A program made the translations under genes and the position numbers. From Cephalopachus bancanus (taxonomy: Eukaryota; Chordata; Mammalia; Primates; Tarsiidae), in the NCBI GenBank assembly GCA_027257055.1, contig JAPVLO010000161.1:744001-808000 (forward strand): DNA of 64,000 bases. The letters run 5' to 3'. The notes under the pieces are model-generated. The model had not been told where the DNA came from and made no database searches. It was given only the letters and a program-made list of their open reading frames with translations. This document shows positions 45,640 to 57,959 of the stretch, piece by piece (within the stretch, counting starts at the first letter, position 1; each line of letters opens with the position of its first letter).

Positions 45640-45960
45640 AGAGGAGAACAATGTCCCGCCTTCCTTGCTGGTAGATTGCGATCACGTGACTCAGTTCTGG
45701 CCAAGTAGAGTTCTGGAAGAAGTCAAGTATTCCCTCTAGCTCCGACTTAAAAACCTGAGCTGTCCTCCAGCTCTCTTTGCCCTTGCCATGGAGTACCCAA
45801 AGCCAGATACTGATTGGCAGGATCCAGCACTTTCCAACCCAAAGGCGGAAAGATTAGGGGAAAACACAAGAGGCTCTCCAAAAGATTGGGGCAAGTACCG
45901 GTTTGCTTTCCAAGTTCTAGGCACTACCGTTGAACCAGACTATGGAAGATGTATCTTATG
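45640..45960 (+). repeat. Possible MLT1-type LTR
   Basis: 'gatcacgtgactcagttctg' and 'ttaaaaacctgagctgtcc' recall the 5' half of MLT1 LTRs. No terminal motif found. Confidence 0.35.
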
Positions 45961-45994
45961 AAATAGATTGAGTGGGGAAGGTTTACTTAGAAGC

Positions 45995-46530
45995 TATCCA
46001 CAAAAACCTCTGGCAGTTCCTCAATTTGTTAAACATAGAATTACATCTGACCCAGCAATTTCACTCCTAGGTATATACTCCAAAGAAACGAACGGGTGTT
46101 CAAACAAAAAAGTGCACACAAGTGTCCACAGTAGCACTATTCATGATAGCCAAGAGGTAGAAACAACCCCAAATATGCTATAACGGAGTATTATTCATCT
46201 GTAATAAGGAATGATGAGCCTTGAAAACATTATACTAAGTGAAAGGAACCAGACACAAAAGGCCACATATTGTGTGATTCCCTTAATATGAAATATTAAC
46301 CTGTATAGGTGGAAAGGAGATCGGTGGATACCGGGAACTGGGAAAGAGCATGCGGCATGGCTGTTTAAAGGACACAAAATTTTCATTTGGGGCGATGGAA
46401 AAGTTCTGGAACTACCTAGTGGTGATAATTGCACAACATTGCAAATATACTTAGTGCCACTGACTTGTACACGTTCGAAGGATTAAAATGGTCACTTATG
46501 TTTTATCACAATACAAAAATGAAAAAAAGT
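45995..46530 (+). repeat. Old L1 (L1M-type) 3' end
   Basis: 'tctgacccagcaatttcact', 'gaaaggaaccagacacaaaa' and 'ggtgataattgcacaacatt' follow in the order of old L1 ORF2 and 3' UTR. The T-free A-rich end is near 46530. Confidence 0.88.
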
Positions 46531-47142
46531 AAGTCAATAAACATTTTTAAGCCAAAGAGAAGAGAAATAAACCCAAGAAAACTGTAGATGGAAGGCAAGT
46601 CAAGGTGAAAAGCATGTACAAGGCTAAAAGTTCAAGGTGGGATGAATATGAATGTGGGGGAATGGAGCAGGTTGGAACACTGGGGGTACACACGGGCTCT
46701 GGCGTGGAACGACTCTTTGAGTGGGGACTGGGCAGCGCAACTTGCTCTGCTCATGTGTGTGTAGAGGGCAGGGGGAGACTCCGAAAATACTGAAGTGCTC
46801 TCGGCATGGTGGCTTAAGTGCATTTGAGGTCACATTTGAGGTCATGGCTTCTGAATCTACCAGGAACAGAAAGTTAGCATCTTTCTTGGAATAATGCTTT
46901 AAAAAAAGTTATTCAGAGGATTCAATGATTATATCTGTGCCCTGTTTCATTCTCTGCCTAACCCAGCCCCTCTGTCCATCACTCTGTCCTTCCTCCTGTA
47001 TCTCCTGCACCTTTGTCTTTGTTGGAGCCTTCCCTTACATAAATAAATATGTTCTGGCCAATGCTGTCTTAGCTAAACTCAATCTACCTGGGAGATACCA
47101 CAGAGGAGGTGACATCTAAACCGGGTCTTGGAAGTTGAATGC
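46531..47142. other. Unique sequence
   Basis: Nothing recognised. Confidence 0.4.
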
Positions 47143-47152
47143 AATTTCCCCT

Positions 47153-47426
47153 GGCCGGGCGCAGTGGTGCATACCTGTAATCCCAGCACTTTGGAAGGTG
47201 GAGGTGAGCCCATGGGTTCGAGACCAGCCTGGGCAGCTTGGTGAGACCTCGTCTCTACAACAAATAAAAAAGCAGCCGGGTGTGGTGATGCGTGCCTGTC
47301 ATTCCAGCTACTTGGAAGGCTGAAGCAGAAGAATCGCCTGAACCCAGCAGGTCGAGGCTGTGGTGGCCGTGAGAGGGTGTCCCTGCACTCCAGCCTGGGT
47401 GACAGTGAGACTCCGACTCAAAAACA
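47153..47426 (+). repeat. Alu
   Basis: Sense Alu starting 'ggccgggcgcagtggtgcat'. 'aatttcccct' at 47143-47152 and 47427-47436 is an exact target-site duplication. A short internal deletion in the left arm makes it shorter than its neighbours. Confidence 0.96.
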
Positions 47427-47436
47427 AATTTCCCCT

Positions 47437-48554
47437 AATGAAAGGACCTTTCAAGCAGACAGAAGGACAGACTTGAGAGGGTATAGGTTGTCTGGGGAAT
47501 GGTGAGTGAGCCAAGTGTAAGCTAGAGCAAAAGAAGTGGGTAGCAGTTGACGTGGCTGTACAACAGTGATAGACATGCACTGAAAGTCTTGCAATGTCAT
47601 GTTCATATGACAGTGGTGTCCGTTCCTATCTTTCAGCTTAGTGTTTGCTGGCACATTCTAGAACTTTCCAAAAGTACAGAGCTCAACCCTAGCACCCAAC
47701 CCAAGGAGCAACCAGGGAAATTGGTGCCTAGTATTTCCAAAACACACAACTGACTGAAATGCTGACTTACATGGTGGCCAGGGACAACACCTACTTCCAG
47801 AGAAACCTGGAAAGAAGCATGGGTACCCACTTACGCAAGCCATGTTCTTGAGGATGGTATCAGTTTAACTCTTTGTTTCTGACTTCTATTCTGGGCATGA
47901 GCGTGATGCTATTTAGCACATTTTTTTTCCCTCTGAATTTAAGACTCAGCTCCTCCTATGCCACTGACAGATGACACAGTGTGACATCTGTATAGGTTGT
48001 GTTTCTGTCACTTTAACAAGCCTTGGATGCCATCTCCCCTCCCTGCCAAACACTCCTTCCTCAGAGATTCTTGAACCTGAAGAGGCTCACTTCAGGTTCT
48101 TTATTAAACAAAAGAGCTTGCTTGCCTCTGCTTGGCAATCTAGCCCTTCAAAACATAAAGGCCTTTTTGCACACATTATTTTTGAAGGAAAGGACACAGC
48201 CAGAGGCCAGCTCCTCCTTTTGATTTTTAAGCCAAAAGAGGGTTCTTTCTTTCTTATTGGACAATAATGCTTGATTGGTTGTCCCCAAGAAGGTCAGACT
48301 TGATACACAAGAGGCTTATTTACCTGGTCCTCACTGCGATTGCACACACTTCCAAGAACATCCATGGGGTTCTCTGCTACCCCTGTGACTGAAGTAGAGA
48401 TAAAAGAAAATTTTACTATCAACAGGGCTTCTGCTATCCCAAGGAGTTTAGAGTTTGTTCTGTAACAAAGAGAAACCATTGAAGATTTTAAATGAAAGGA
48501 GCAACCTGCACAGAATTATATAATGAAAAGAATTGTAATTGCCACTTAAGTCAA
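47437..48554. other. Unique sequence
   Basis: No gene recognised. 47920-48260 is repeat-free, with SOX-like 'attggacaataat' near 48257, and might be regulatory. Confidence 0.35.
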
Positions 48555-48765
48555 GGGTCAAGGGTAGGTAAATGTTTTCTGTCAAGGGTCAGATTGTAAA
48601 TATTTTCATCTTTGCAGGGTTGCTGTCTCTGTTATGCCGTTATGACATGTGAAAAAGCCATAGGCCATATATAAATGCAGTGGGTATGGCTATGTTCCAA
48701 TAAAACTTTATTTGTAAAAACAGGCTGGATTTGGCCCAAGGGCCATAGTTTGTGAGCTCTGGAAG
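48555..48765. mobile_element. hAT-Charlie-type remnant (MER group)
   Basis: 'gggtcagattgtaaatattt', 'tggctatgttccaataaaac' and 'ctggatttggcccaagggcc' belong to a familiar non-autonomous hAT family of the MER1 group whose exact name I am unsure of. Confidence 0.6.
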
Positions 48766-50329
48766 AGGATAGAGTGGAGAAAGTGAAAGTTAGAAGCGGA
48801 AAGCAATAAAGCAGCTATAGCAGACATCTGTTTTTGATTTGTTTTCATCCTTGTCCAGCCCCTGTTCACTTTTTCCAGGTAACAATACCCTATTTTTCCA
48901 CTAGAAAAATAATTCACCCCATCATTCTCAGCCCATATGCTTCAGGTGCAATTGACTCCGCACTCATTTCAGTCCAGGCATGTGACCAAGATCTGACCAG
49001 AGTATTGCATTGCCCTGGCCATAGTGGTTGGCACATGGAAAGTCCTGGGATCCAGTCAGAGATAACGAGATACGAGTGGAGGCACACTCTTATCCCCAGA
49101 CTTGACACTAAGAGGAAATGGCCATGGAACTTTGGCTGGCATCTTGCCACTAAGTGAAGCTTAAGACTAAAACTAACACTGGGGGGAAACGTGCATGTCT
49201 GAGACTCAGCTACAGATATATATGTCAAAATTTGAGGGATGTTGACTTAATACTTTATTTTTCCAAAGCTGTCTTGAGTAATGTTTTAGGACTAAATGAT
49301 TCTTTTTTCAACACGTTGCCTTGGGTTAGGAATAGATGCAGCAGACACCTTCTTTGTGTGTGGAGATGCTTGGAGGCAGTGTGGCTTCTTGGACCTCAAC
49401 TGCTCTGTTTGATTTGAAAAGGGCTGTCTGCCATAGGTGGAGGGGGACCTGCTGTAACTCTGTTCTTTAGAGAACGGTTGCATTTTTAAGTGGGTTTGAG
49501 CCACATTTATACTTAGATAACCTTGTTTCCTCGTGAGAAGAGATAGGAACTTTTGGGTGTAGATATGAGGTAAAGAAGGATGAGTAGGAGAGACTCAATC
49601 CATGGCTATCCATGGGATGATGGAGGTTCTACCTGGAAGTTGAAGACAGTTTTCATGAAGGATTATGTGAGACTCTGGGTGAGCTTTGCTGCTTCAGGGT
49701 TCAGGTGACAAAGTGAGGGTCACAGTTGTTGGAGCAATTGTTCCTCCTGGAACCTAGTCTTGGAAAGACTGAAGCTGGTACTATAGGGCTTTCTCAAGGA
49801 GGACTTCTTCAGCGGAGTCAGCAGAAGAGGGCTGAAGCAGACATTTAGGTCTAGAAAGCAGAGCAGACTCCCTCCATAATCCTGGTCCTCTCGAAAGCAC
49901 TCAGGGTGCTCACAAAGGCCTCCTAAGACCCTGCATGGGCAGAAAGGGCTCTTCCTCACTATTAGTGCATTCATGGAAATGTGATCTCAATCTGTGGTGC
50001 CAGATTTTGGAGATCTAAACATATCCATGAGCATGGAAGAAATCATCCCAGGACAGGACACCCTCCATATTATAAATGTTGAATACATGAACATGAACCT
50101 ATCACTCTGAGTTTTCTCCCACAAAGTTTCATCTCTGTAGCAAAACAAGTGAGTATAAATCTAATGAATGCCGGTGTTATACATGTTGAAGAGAATTGTC
50201 TGTCCCTGCTAATTCAAAGGGAACATGGAAAAGGGAAAACATCCCTTTCAGATGGTAGCTGGGAGATGCTGGCCCAGGGTCACTTTCTTCCTCCTTCCAG
50301 TAGCTAGCAACAGGTCCTTGACTGTGTCA
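48766..50329. other. Unique or decayed sequence
   Basis: 48950-49050 may hold an old unnamed repeat ('gccctggccatagtggttgg'). The rest is unassigned. Confidence 0.35.
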
Positions 50330-50620
50330 TAAAAGCTGAAATGTGTTGGCTCAGAGGCCTTCATAATTTGATCACATAATTACCAGGAGAGCAGGGTTGT
50401 TGCTTTATGGTGATCTGCTTCATGGGCATCCTTTCAATTACCGTGTAGTGCTGGGTCATAATGGAAAATGGGCGCAATGCCATGCATTTGAGAGATCTTT
50501 AAAGCTGAGACTTTCCAGATTGGCTGGTTTCCTGATTGATTTTTTTTTTTTGGTAATGTTGTCACACCATCCTGCGAGGGCTCTAACAGCTCTCGTGGTT
50601 TACCTTCTTTGAGAGTAAGT
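50330..50620. promoter_or_regulatory. Candidate conserved noncoding element
   Basis: Repeat-free, with 'tcaattacc' at 50435-50442 and a balanced non-repetitive texture. Inferred from composition only. Confidence 0.3.
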
Positions 50621-51419
50621 GTACTTCCAGGGATGCCTAGTTCTTATTTGTGGTCCAGTTCAGGCCTTTGGCTCTGGCTCTTTCTCCAGCCAAATCAAGG
50701 GCTTTCGATGTGTGGGAGCTGCTGGGTCTGTAGACTCTAGGTGAGGATGCTGGGCAGGGACTGGAAGGTTCCCTCTCTCAGCTGGACCTAAGGGCTCGCT
50801 ACCTTCATCTCAGCTTCCTGTGTGCAACTCCTGCTGCTGACGGCTTAGCGGAAGAAGAAAATGCTGCACCAGGAGGGAGATCTGTTTTCCAGTCTGAGTG
50901 GTCTGGGACTGTAGGCCCCATGAGGGTTTCTAAACATGCTCAGAAGGTCCTTCGTAGGGGCACAGGGGGCTCACAGTGTCTGCAGAGAAAGGAGAAGGAG
51001 AGCAGACTGCATTTCTGACTACTTAGCCAGCCTCTTTTTGCTGCTACATGTGTGACCTGGGGGATGGCTGCCCTGCTTTGAAGCCATTTGGTTCTCCAAC
51101 CCAATGATACTTATTTTGTTCAGACCTGAGCTTGGCAACTCTGGGTTCTAAAAGAAGTAGCCGGCTACTCCTGTTGTTTTGATTCTGAATTCATTCTGTC
51201 TCTCCCAGGCTGTGGAATAGCCCTCAGTTTCTCTCCGCTTCGGTCCTGCCACCTCTAGGTCATGCTTGTCACTGCTGTCTGCAGACCTCCCTGAGTCCCC
51301 AACCCCAGGGCCGCTGTGAAGTTTTGGAGGCATCACTGATCTAAAGTTTCAGGATGTGAAAGGTGCTCTCTGGAGCCCTGAAATGAGGGGGTAGACTGAC
51401 AGATTAATTTTTCTCAAAT
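50621..51419. other. Unique sequence
   Basis: Nothing recognised. Confidence 0.4.
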
Positions 51420-51900
51420 ATCAATCTTCTCCGGTTACTCCTCCATTCAAAGTCCTTACAAGGGTTCCCCAGTGTCTGCAGGACTCAACCCAGGACCCTG
51501 AGCTTGTCACACAAAACTCTCCAGACCTGGCTTTCGCCGACCTCTTTGTCATTCCCCATCCTCCCAACTCCCTGAAGCACTGTCCTTCAACCATCCCAAA
51601 TTCTTTGCAGTTTCCCAGAACTGACAGCCCTGAATGTCCTCTTCTGTCCTCTGCACTTTTGTCACCTTCCCTCAAGACCCAGTATCATCTCCTTTCTTTA
51701 TTGCCTTACACATCTTCTCCCTAAGCTCCGTGCTCAGTGCTGTCTTCCAAATCACACATTCACATACCCGATTTTTACTGGACTGGGAGGTCCTTGTGGG
51801 AGGAGGCTGCTTCGTTCATCACCGTCGTCTCTAGATCTAGCACAATACGTGGCCTGGAGTTGGCATACGGTAAATATCTGAAGAGGAAATGAATGAAGAA
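51420..51900 (+). repeat. L2 3' end
   Basis: Long, ordered match to the L2 3' region: 'ccattcaaagtccttacaag', 'agacctggctttcgccgac', 'ctgggaggtccttgtgggag' and a terminal 'gtaaatatctgaagaggaaa'. The clearest L2 in the window. Confidence 0.8.
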
Positions 51901-52064
51901 CAAAACAGCCAGAGACTTCTAGGGTCCAGAGTCCAGCTAGGGAGACTCCACACACCTGGAAAGAAATCACACAGCTAGAAAGAAATGGTCATAGGACGAC
52001 TGTCCACTGTGTTGCACTACAGCTGGGAATTCTTGCTGGATTATTTCCTGTGCATTCTTGAGCT

Positions 52065-52215
52065 TAAAAGAACCTCAGGGGTCATTTATCCCCACTGCTC
52101 TATCCACAGAGGAAGAACGTGAAGTCCAAAGAGCAAGAGACCTGCTTGAGGTCACTTTGAAGGTTGACTTCGGAGCAAGAAATAACATCTAGGTTCCTGG
52201 GTTTCCAGTCCAAGG
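52065..52215 (-). repeat. MIR-like SINE fragment
   Basis: 'gagacctgcttgaggtcact' and 'ctaggttcctgggtttccag' follow the antisense MIR order. Confidence 0.5.
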
Positions 52216-52239
52216 TTTTTTTTTTTTTTTTAAACTTCA

Positions 52240-52520
52240 CCAAGCTGTAGCTAGCAGGCATTTTGATGTTTTCCCGTAAATAATTTAGGGGGAGGGGAAT
52301 AAAACAAAACAGAATCTCTTTACTAAATATTGATGTGGTAGCTGCTATTTAGAGAAGATTGCATGTGATGGTTTCAATTAGCTTCTCTTTATCTGCCTTT
52401 AGAAGACTTTTTTTAAAAAATAAAAAGAAGAAGAACAGAATTGTAGTGTGTTATTAACACTGACAGCTCTAGTATTCACATTGTGCTTCTGACGGCATCA
52501 GGGGAAGATACTGGTCTACC
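52240..52520. promoter_or_regulatory. Candidate conserved noncoding element
   Basis: Repeat-free AT-rich block with 'ttcaattagcttctctttat' (homeodomain and GATA-like cores). Inferred from texture only. Confidence 0.28.
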
Positions 52521-52826
52521 AACATGAACCGTGCAATGAGCATTGTGCTGATTTCAGATGAGACCAGCCGGAATTTCTATTTCAAGCAGAAACATTCTCC
52601 TGGTCTTCTGAAGTGGGTGTCCCATCCCTTGGTGTTTCCTGAGCACCCTGGTGCAACTCACATATAATAGGGCAGGATAGAGGGTGGCGGGTGAAGGGCT
52701 GAACTCCGATGTGAGGACAGGGAAGATTTCAGCTGTGGGAGGCCCACAAAGGCTGTCTCTGAAGGAGAACTCTGCGGATCAGAACATCTTAGATTTACAA
52801 GGGGCTTCCAAGAAAAGCAGGGCTGC
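52521..52826. other. Unique sequence
   Basis: Nothing recognised. Confidence 0.4.
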
Positions 52827-53650
52827 CATGTACTAGGCATTGTGCTCAGGGCTCAGTTTGTAGTATCTAATTTCTCACAACAATCCTGTGAGCTAAGTGT
52901 TATCCCCTGGTGTAGACAGAATTCTAAGATGGCCCCACGATTCCTGCTCCCTTGTATATACACCCTGCATAATCCCTGGGACTGTGCATATGATGGATTT
53001 TATCTTGTGATTAGATAAATTATGTGGCATAGTAGACGTTAAGAAAGGGAGATTATCAGGGTGGGTCTTACCTATTCACATGAGCATTTTTTTAAAAGTA
53101 GAAATGTGGGTCTAGATGTCACAGACAGAGGAACTCATAGACGCAAAGTGTGAGAGGAAGCTCAAGTGAAGAAAATTCTCCTGCTGGCTTTGAAGATGGA
53201 GGGGCCACATGGCAAGAATCTGAGAGCATCCTTTAGCAGGTGGAAGCGACCTGGCTGGGATCTGGGAGGAAGACAGGGACCTCAATCCTAGAGTGGCAAG
53301 GAACTGAATTTTCCAACAATCTAAATGAGCTTGGAAGAAGGCCAGAACTTCCGATGACAATGCAGCTGCCAACCCCTTGACTTTGGCTTTGTGAGACCTC
53401 AGGCAGAGAGGCCAGCCCCGATGTCTGGATTTCAGGGACTTCAGAGCTACTGAGCTGTGAGCCTATGAATGGGCATGGTCTTAAGCAGCAAAGTGTGCGG
53501 TGATTTGTTACACACAGCAATAGAAAACTACTAGATTCCCATTTTACAGATAAAGAACTAAGGCTCAGAAAGACTCGGTTGACCAAGATTACAAAGCTGG
53601 CAGGTTGAAAGAGCTGGGATTTGAACCCAGGACATTTGACTTCTAAATAA
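52827..53650 (-). repeat. MIR SINE split by an MLT1 LTR
   Basis: Left part 'actaggcattgtgctcaggg' to 'gagctaagtgttatccc' and right part 'cccattttacagataaagaa' to 'gggatttgaacccagga' are contiguous in a normal antisense MIR. The LTR at about 52909-53534 separates them. Confidence 0.8.
52909..53534 (+). repeat. MLT1-type MaLR LTR inside a MIR
   Basis: Sense LTR: 'gacagaattctaagatggcc', 'tgctggctttgaagatggag' and the 3' end 'tgatttgttacacacagcaa'. The 153-codon minus frame at 53233-53694 is antisense of this LTR and is not a gene. Confidence 0.82.
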
Positions 53651-53959
53651 ACGTCCTTGAACACTATCTGTGCTTCTGAACCTAGCCTGTTCAAACGAGT
53701 TGGGCAGACCTTTTGGGTGGGTGTGGGGCCTGCCTCTCCTCTCCTGGGTTGTGAAGTATAGTCAGAGCGCTCCTGAAAGTAATGGGAGTGAGCATGTTGT
53801 CTTTCTCATGTGAGCTAATACCAGGCAGGTAAGATAGGGCTGGAGGGGATGGTGCCACGGAGAAGGGCCTTTAGATAGCGACTGTGAAGGGGACAGGCTT
53901 AAGCAGCTGGCCACAGAGAACTACGTAGAAGAAATGGCTGGGTACATCTCCAGACTGGC

Positions 53960-54150
53960 AGTTCTCCAGCACATCAGAAATGAATGCATTAGAATATTCT
54001 GGAGGACTTAAAAAACAAAAACACTTATGCCATACCTCACCCCAGATCAATTTACCCCAAATTTCTGGCCGTGGTCCCAAGGCATCAATACTTTAAATTT
54101 TTAAAAATTTCCCCAGGAAATTTCGGTGTGCAGACTAGGCTAAGAATGAC
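53960..54150. mobile_element. MER5A-type hAT-Charlie element
   Basis: 'ccataccccaccccagatca'-like wording (here 'ccatacctcaccccagatca') and 'tttccccaggaaatttcgg' near the right end match MER5A. Confidence 0.6.
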
Positions 54151-54439
54151 TGACCCATAAGATCATGGAGCATAGGAATTTTAGCAGCTGAGATGAAAGG
54201 CACTCTTTGGGACTTTGGCTGTATCTGTTCTTGTCTGGTGGCTCTGGATGCCAGGCTAGTCTTACGATATTTCCCAAGCCTTTAATCATTGAGGGTCACT
54301 TTGTTGCTTCAGGTGAATTGTGCTTAAGATTCTGAATGTGGTCAGAGCAGTGACTCCAAATGCCCACACTCTCCCAGTATGCCCTGTCCTAGGTTCAGCA
54401 GAGTGATTCAGGCACTCAGAAAGCAAATGTTCTCATCTT

Positions 54440-54590
54440 GAGTACCTCACCTTCACTTGAAAGCCTTATTAAATCGTGAACTCAGAAGCTGAGGGATCAG
54501 GTTTGGATAGAGCCCAAGGGTTTGCATTTCTAACAAGTTCCCAATATGTTGCTGCTGCTCTGGAAACCACACTTTGAGAACTACCCTTTG
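54440..54590 (+). mobile_element. MER5-type hAT-Charlie element
   Basis: 'gggtttgcatttctaacaag' followed by 'gaaaccacactttgagaact' is the well-known MER5 right half. Confidence 0.75.
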
Positions 54591-56224
54591 GGGGTCTATA
54601 ATCCAGGTTTGGAACCAGATAATTACCTACTAGAATGAGGCACTGGAGATGTTCTTTCACCTCTTCAATCTTTGGTTTTATCTCCTGCTGAATGCAGGTA
54701 ATCATAGCACCTATAGCATCGTGTGTTTGCATGGATTAGACAAGATGGATAGCTTTGCTGACACACAGCACAGGGACAAAAAAAAAATCTCTCAATAAAT
54801 ATTACCTGTTACTTTAGTCAGTGTTCTTCTGGTGGCAAGCTTCAGAGACTCACTCATAACGGTTGGAAAAAAAATAAAGAAAAGAAAGGTATTGGTTTAC
54901 TTAACTGGCCAGGAACTATGTTTGCTTTGGGCACAGCGGGACTCTCTCTGAATCCATGGCTAGTCCCAAGGATCTTTCTCTTGTCTCCACCTTTCTGCTT
55001 CCTCTAGGTGAGCTTTATATTCAGGTAGGCTCTCCCTGTTTGTTGACAAAGATGGCCCTGGCTGGTCTTTACAGCTATGACCCAAGGCTTTTCATACATG
55101 GCTTCTGTGCTGTGCCATAGGCACTATGCATTTGCCAAGTAAGTTTTGAAATCAAATGTGGAGTTAACATTTATTCCTACTCAGTGGTACCCTGGTATGA
55201 TTTATTTATATTTCCAGCCTCTTCAGACTTTTCTAGCTCCAGTCTATTGGTGTCATTCTGCATCTCTCCCCCTTGGGTCGTTCATGAATGTGGATGTAGA
55301 GTTCGCTAATGCAGAGTTCACTGATGCAAACAATAAATAGTTAAAAGCTTTGTGGAAGACCTGCTCTTGACCAACTCATTGACAATGAAATTATGAGAGC
55401 CATTGTCCATTGCCTTCCTCCAATGGAGACACCTAGCATTTTCCCCATTAGCAGGTCTGAAGATGTAGTTAGAGGGGAAATGGGTAAATCTGACGTGGTT
55501 TGTCTTTAAGGGGCCTCTGCTTGTTCCCTGGGGTCGCTGTTTCTTTTCCTAAGTTCCCACAAATCACTATTTCAACAAAATTATTTCCTAGCATTTTCCC
55601 TTGGGTTTTTCTAGATCTTGGAGAATCTGCTTTCCAGTCTTTGAAAATGAGGATTGCATATGCCCATCTGCAGGCATCTGAGGCCTCTCCTGTTATTCTC
55701 CTTAACAATAACGATAGGTCACATGGGGCGTTTGTCATGCACTTCACACCGGGTTAAGTCTTTTACCACCTTACTGGACCCTCCAACCATTTCTCCCCCA
55801 CCCTTTTACAAGAAGAAGGAACCCCCTCCTTTTTTTCCTCCTGAGAAAATTTGAGCATTAGGTAAGTTAAGTAACATTTCCACTCATTGAATAACATGCC
55901 CATTTTCAAGAACAAGCAAATGGTCAAAATGTCAACTGCTGTAGGGACTTAATAAGTTGAGATCTGATGCAGCCATTTGAAATTTGCAGGGTATTCTTCG
56001 TGACCTCTAAGAGAGCATTTCAAAAGCGTGTTTGTCTAGAAGGCATGTGATAGGGAGCTCAGAAGTGAGTGGAAAGTAAAGGTAAAGAAATAGACAACAT
56101 ATTTGAAGTATTTTATAATGAGTAAAGGAAGGTGAGTGACTGAGAGCCAGAAGCGGGGCAGAGTCAAGGGAAAGACAAATTTCCAGAAGTCTTCGTGAGA
56201 TAACATATAGCCCTGGGCTGTATA
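54591..56224. other. Unique sequence
   Basis: No gene or firm repeat recognised; frames of up to 92 codons look like chance. Confidence 0.4.
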
Positions 56225-57703
56225 ATGATGCTTCGGTCAACAATGTACTGCATATATGGGAGTGGTCCCATGAGATTGTAATGGAACTGAAAAATTCCTC
56301 TTGCCAAGGGACATTGTAGTTGTCACAGTTTCATAGTGCTTCACATTACTCACGTGTTTGTGGTGATGCTGGCTGGTGTAAACAAGACTACTGCACTGCT
56401 AGTCGTATAAAAGTATAGCATATACAATTATGAACAGTATTTAATACTAGATAACGAATGGCTATGTTGCTAATTTCTGTATTGACTACACTATACTTTT
56501 TATCTTTGTTTTGGAGTGCACTCCTTTAAGTTGACTGTAAAACAGCTTCAGGCTGGTCCTTCAGGAAATGTTCCAGAAGAAGTTATTGTCATCATAGGAG
56601 ATGACAGATCCACATGTGTCATTGAAGATCTTCCAGTGGGACAAGATGTGGAGGTGGAAGATGGTGAAATCGATGACCCTGACCCTGTGTAGGCTTAGGC
56701 TAATGTGTGCCTTTGTGTCTTATCTTTTTTTTTTTTTGAGTTGTAGTCTGACTCCATCGCCCAGGCTAGAGTGCAGTGGCATGCTCCTGGCCACCCCAGT
56801 GTCAACCTGCTGGGCTCCGGCGATCCTTCTGCCTCAGCCTTCCAAGTACTTGGAACTACAGGCACCCACTACCATGCTCAGTCAATTTTTGTTTTATTGT
56901 AGAGACAAAGTCTTGCCAAGTTACCTGGGCTGGTCTTGAACCCACAGGCTCAGGCAATCCACTCGCCTAGGACTCCCAAAGTGCTGGGATTACAGGCTGA
57001 GCCACTGAGCCCAGCCTGTGTCTTAGCTTTTAACAAAAATTTAAAAAGAAAAAAAATTTAAAGTTTTAAGAAAAAAAGCTTGTAATAGAATTAGGATATA
57101 AAGAAAGAAAATTTTTTTGCATAGCTGCATAATATGTTTGGGTTTTATGCTAAGTGTTATTACAAAAAGAGTCAAAAGTAAAAGAAATGAAAGCTTATAA
57201 AGTAAAAAAGTTATAATAAGCTAGGACTAAGGTATTATTGAAGAAAGAACAAGTTTTAAAATAAATGTAGTGTAACTTAAGTGTGCAGTGTTTGTAAAGT
57301 CTACGGTAGTGTACAGTAATGGCCTATGCCTGCATTCACCACTTACTCACTGACTCTCCCAGTGAAACTTCCAGTCCAGCAAGCTCCATTCATGGTAAGT
57401 GTACCTATACGGTGTACCATTGAAAAATTTTTATACTGTATTTTTACTGTACTTTTTCTATGTTCAGATGCACAAATACTTGTCATTGCATAACAATTGC
57501 ATTTAGCATAGTTACTTGCTATACAGGTTTGTAGCCTAAGAGCGATAGGCTACACCATAGAGCCTAGGTGTGTAGTAAGCTCTGCCATGTAAATTTGTGA
57601 TCATAGATCATAGATACACTCTATGATGGTCACGCCATGATGAGATCACCTAACCATACATTTCTCAGAATGTATCGCTGGAGTTGAGAGATGCATGACT
57701 GTA
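56225..57703 (+). mobile_element. Tigger1 DNA transposon, internally deleted, split by an Alu
   Basis: Pogo/Tc1-mariner element. The left arm resembles the MER2 terminus, and the right arm (57410-57703) repeats MER2 wording ('tatacaggtttgtagcctaa') and ends 'gatgcatgactgta'. Between them is the tail of the transposase gene: 55 codons open at 56525-56692, ending in an acidic DPDPV-stop C-terminus. The DDE catalytic domain is missing. Confidence 0.82.
56728..57016 (-). repeat. Alu nested in Tigger1
   Basis: Reverse-oriented Alu with the flanks 'tgtgtcttatctttt' and 'tgtgtcttagctttt', a target duplication with one mismatch. Confidence 0.96.
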
Positions 57704-57959
57704 TACGAAAGGCTCCTTGGCTTCACTTGTCCTAGTAGGCGAGTCCTAATTAACGTGACTTACCTTGAAAGTGGAGAGAATTGATCATATTTGAAAGCAG
57801 AAAGGGGCACTCGTTGGAAGGAAGGAAATAAAGATGTTGAAAAGGGAAATAATTGAGGGAGTATAGATCAAAATGGGATGATAGATGTGGTTTTGAGTAC
57901 AGATAGAAAAGGTAACTTTAAAGAACAAAGAAAATTCTCTAAATAGGAGGTCAGAAAGG
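57704..57959. other. Unassigned sequence
   Basis: Nothing recognised. Confidence 0.4.

Noticed and set aside
53233..53694. 153-codon minus-strand frame as a gene
   Set aside because: It lies almost wholly in an MLT1 LTR and runs into a MIR.
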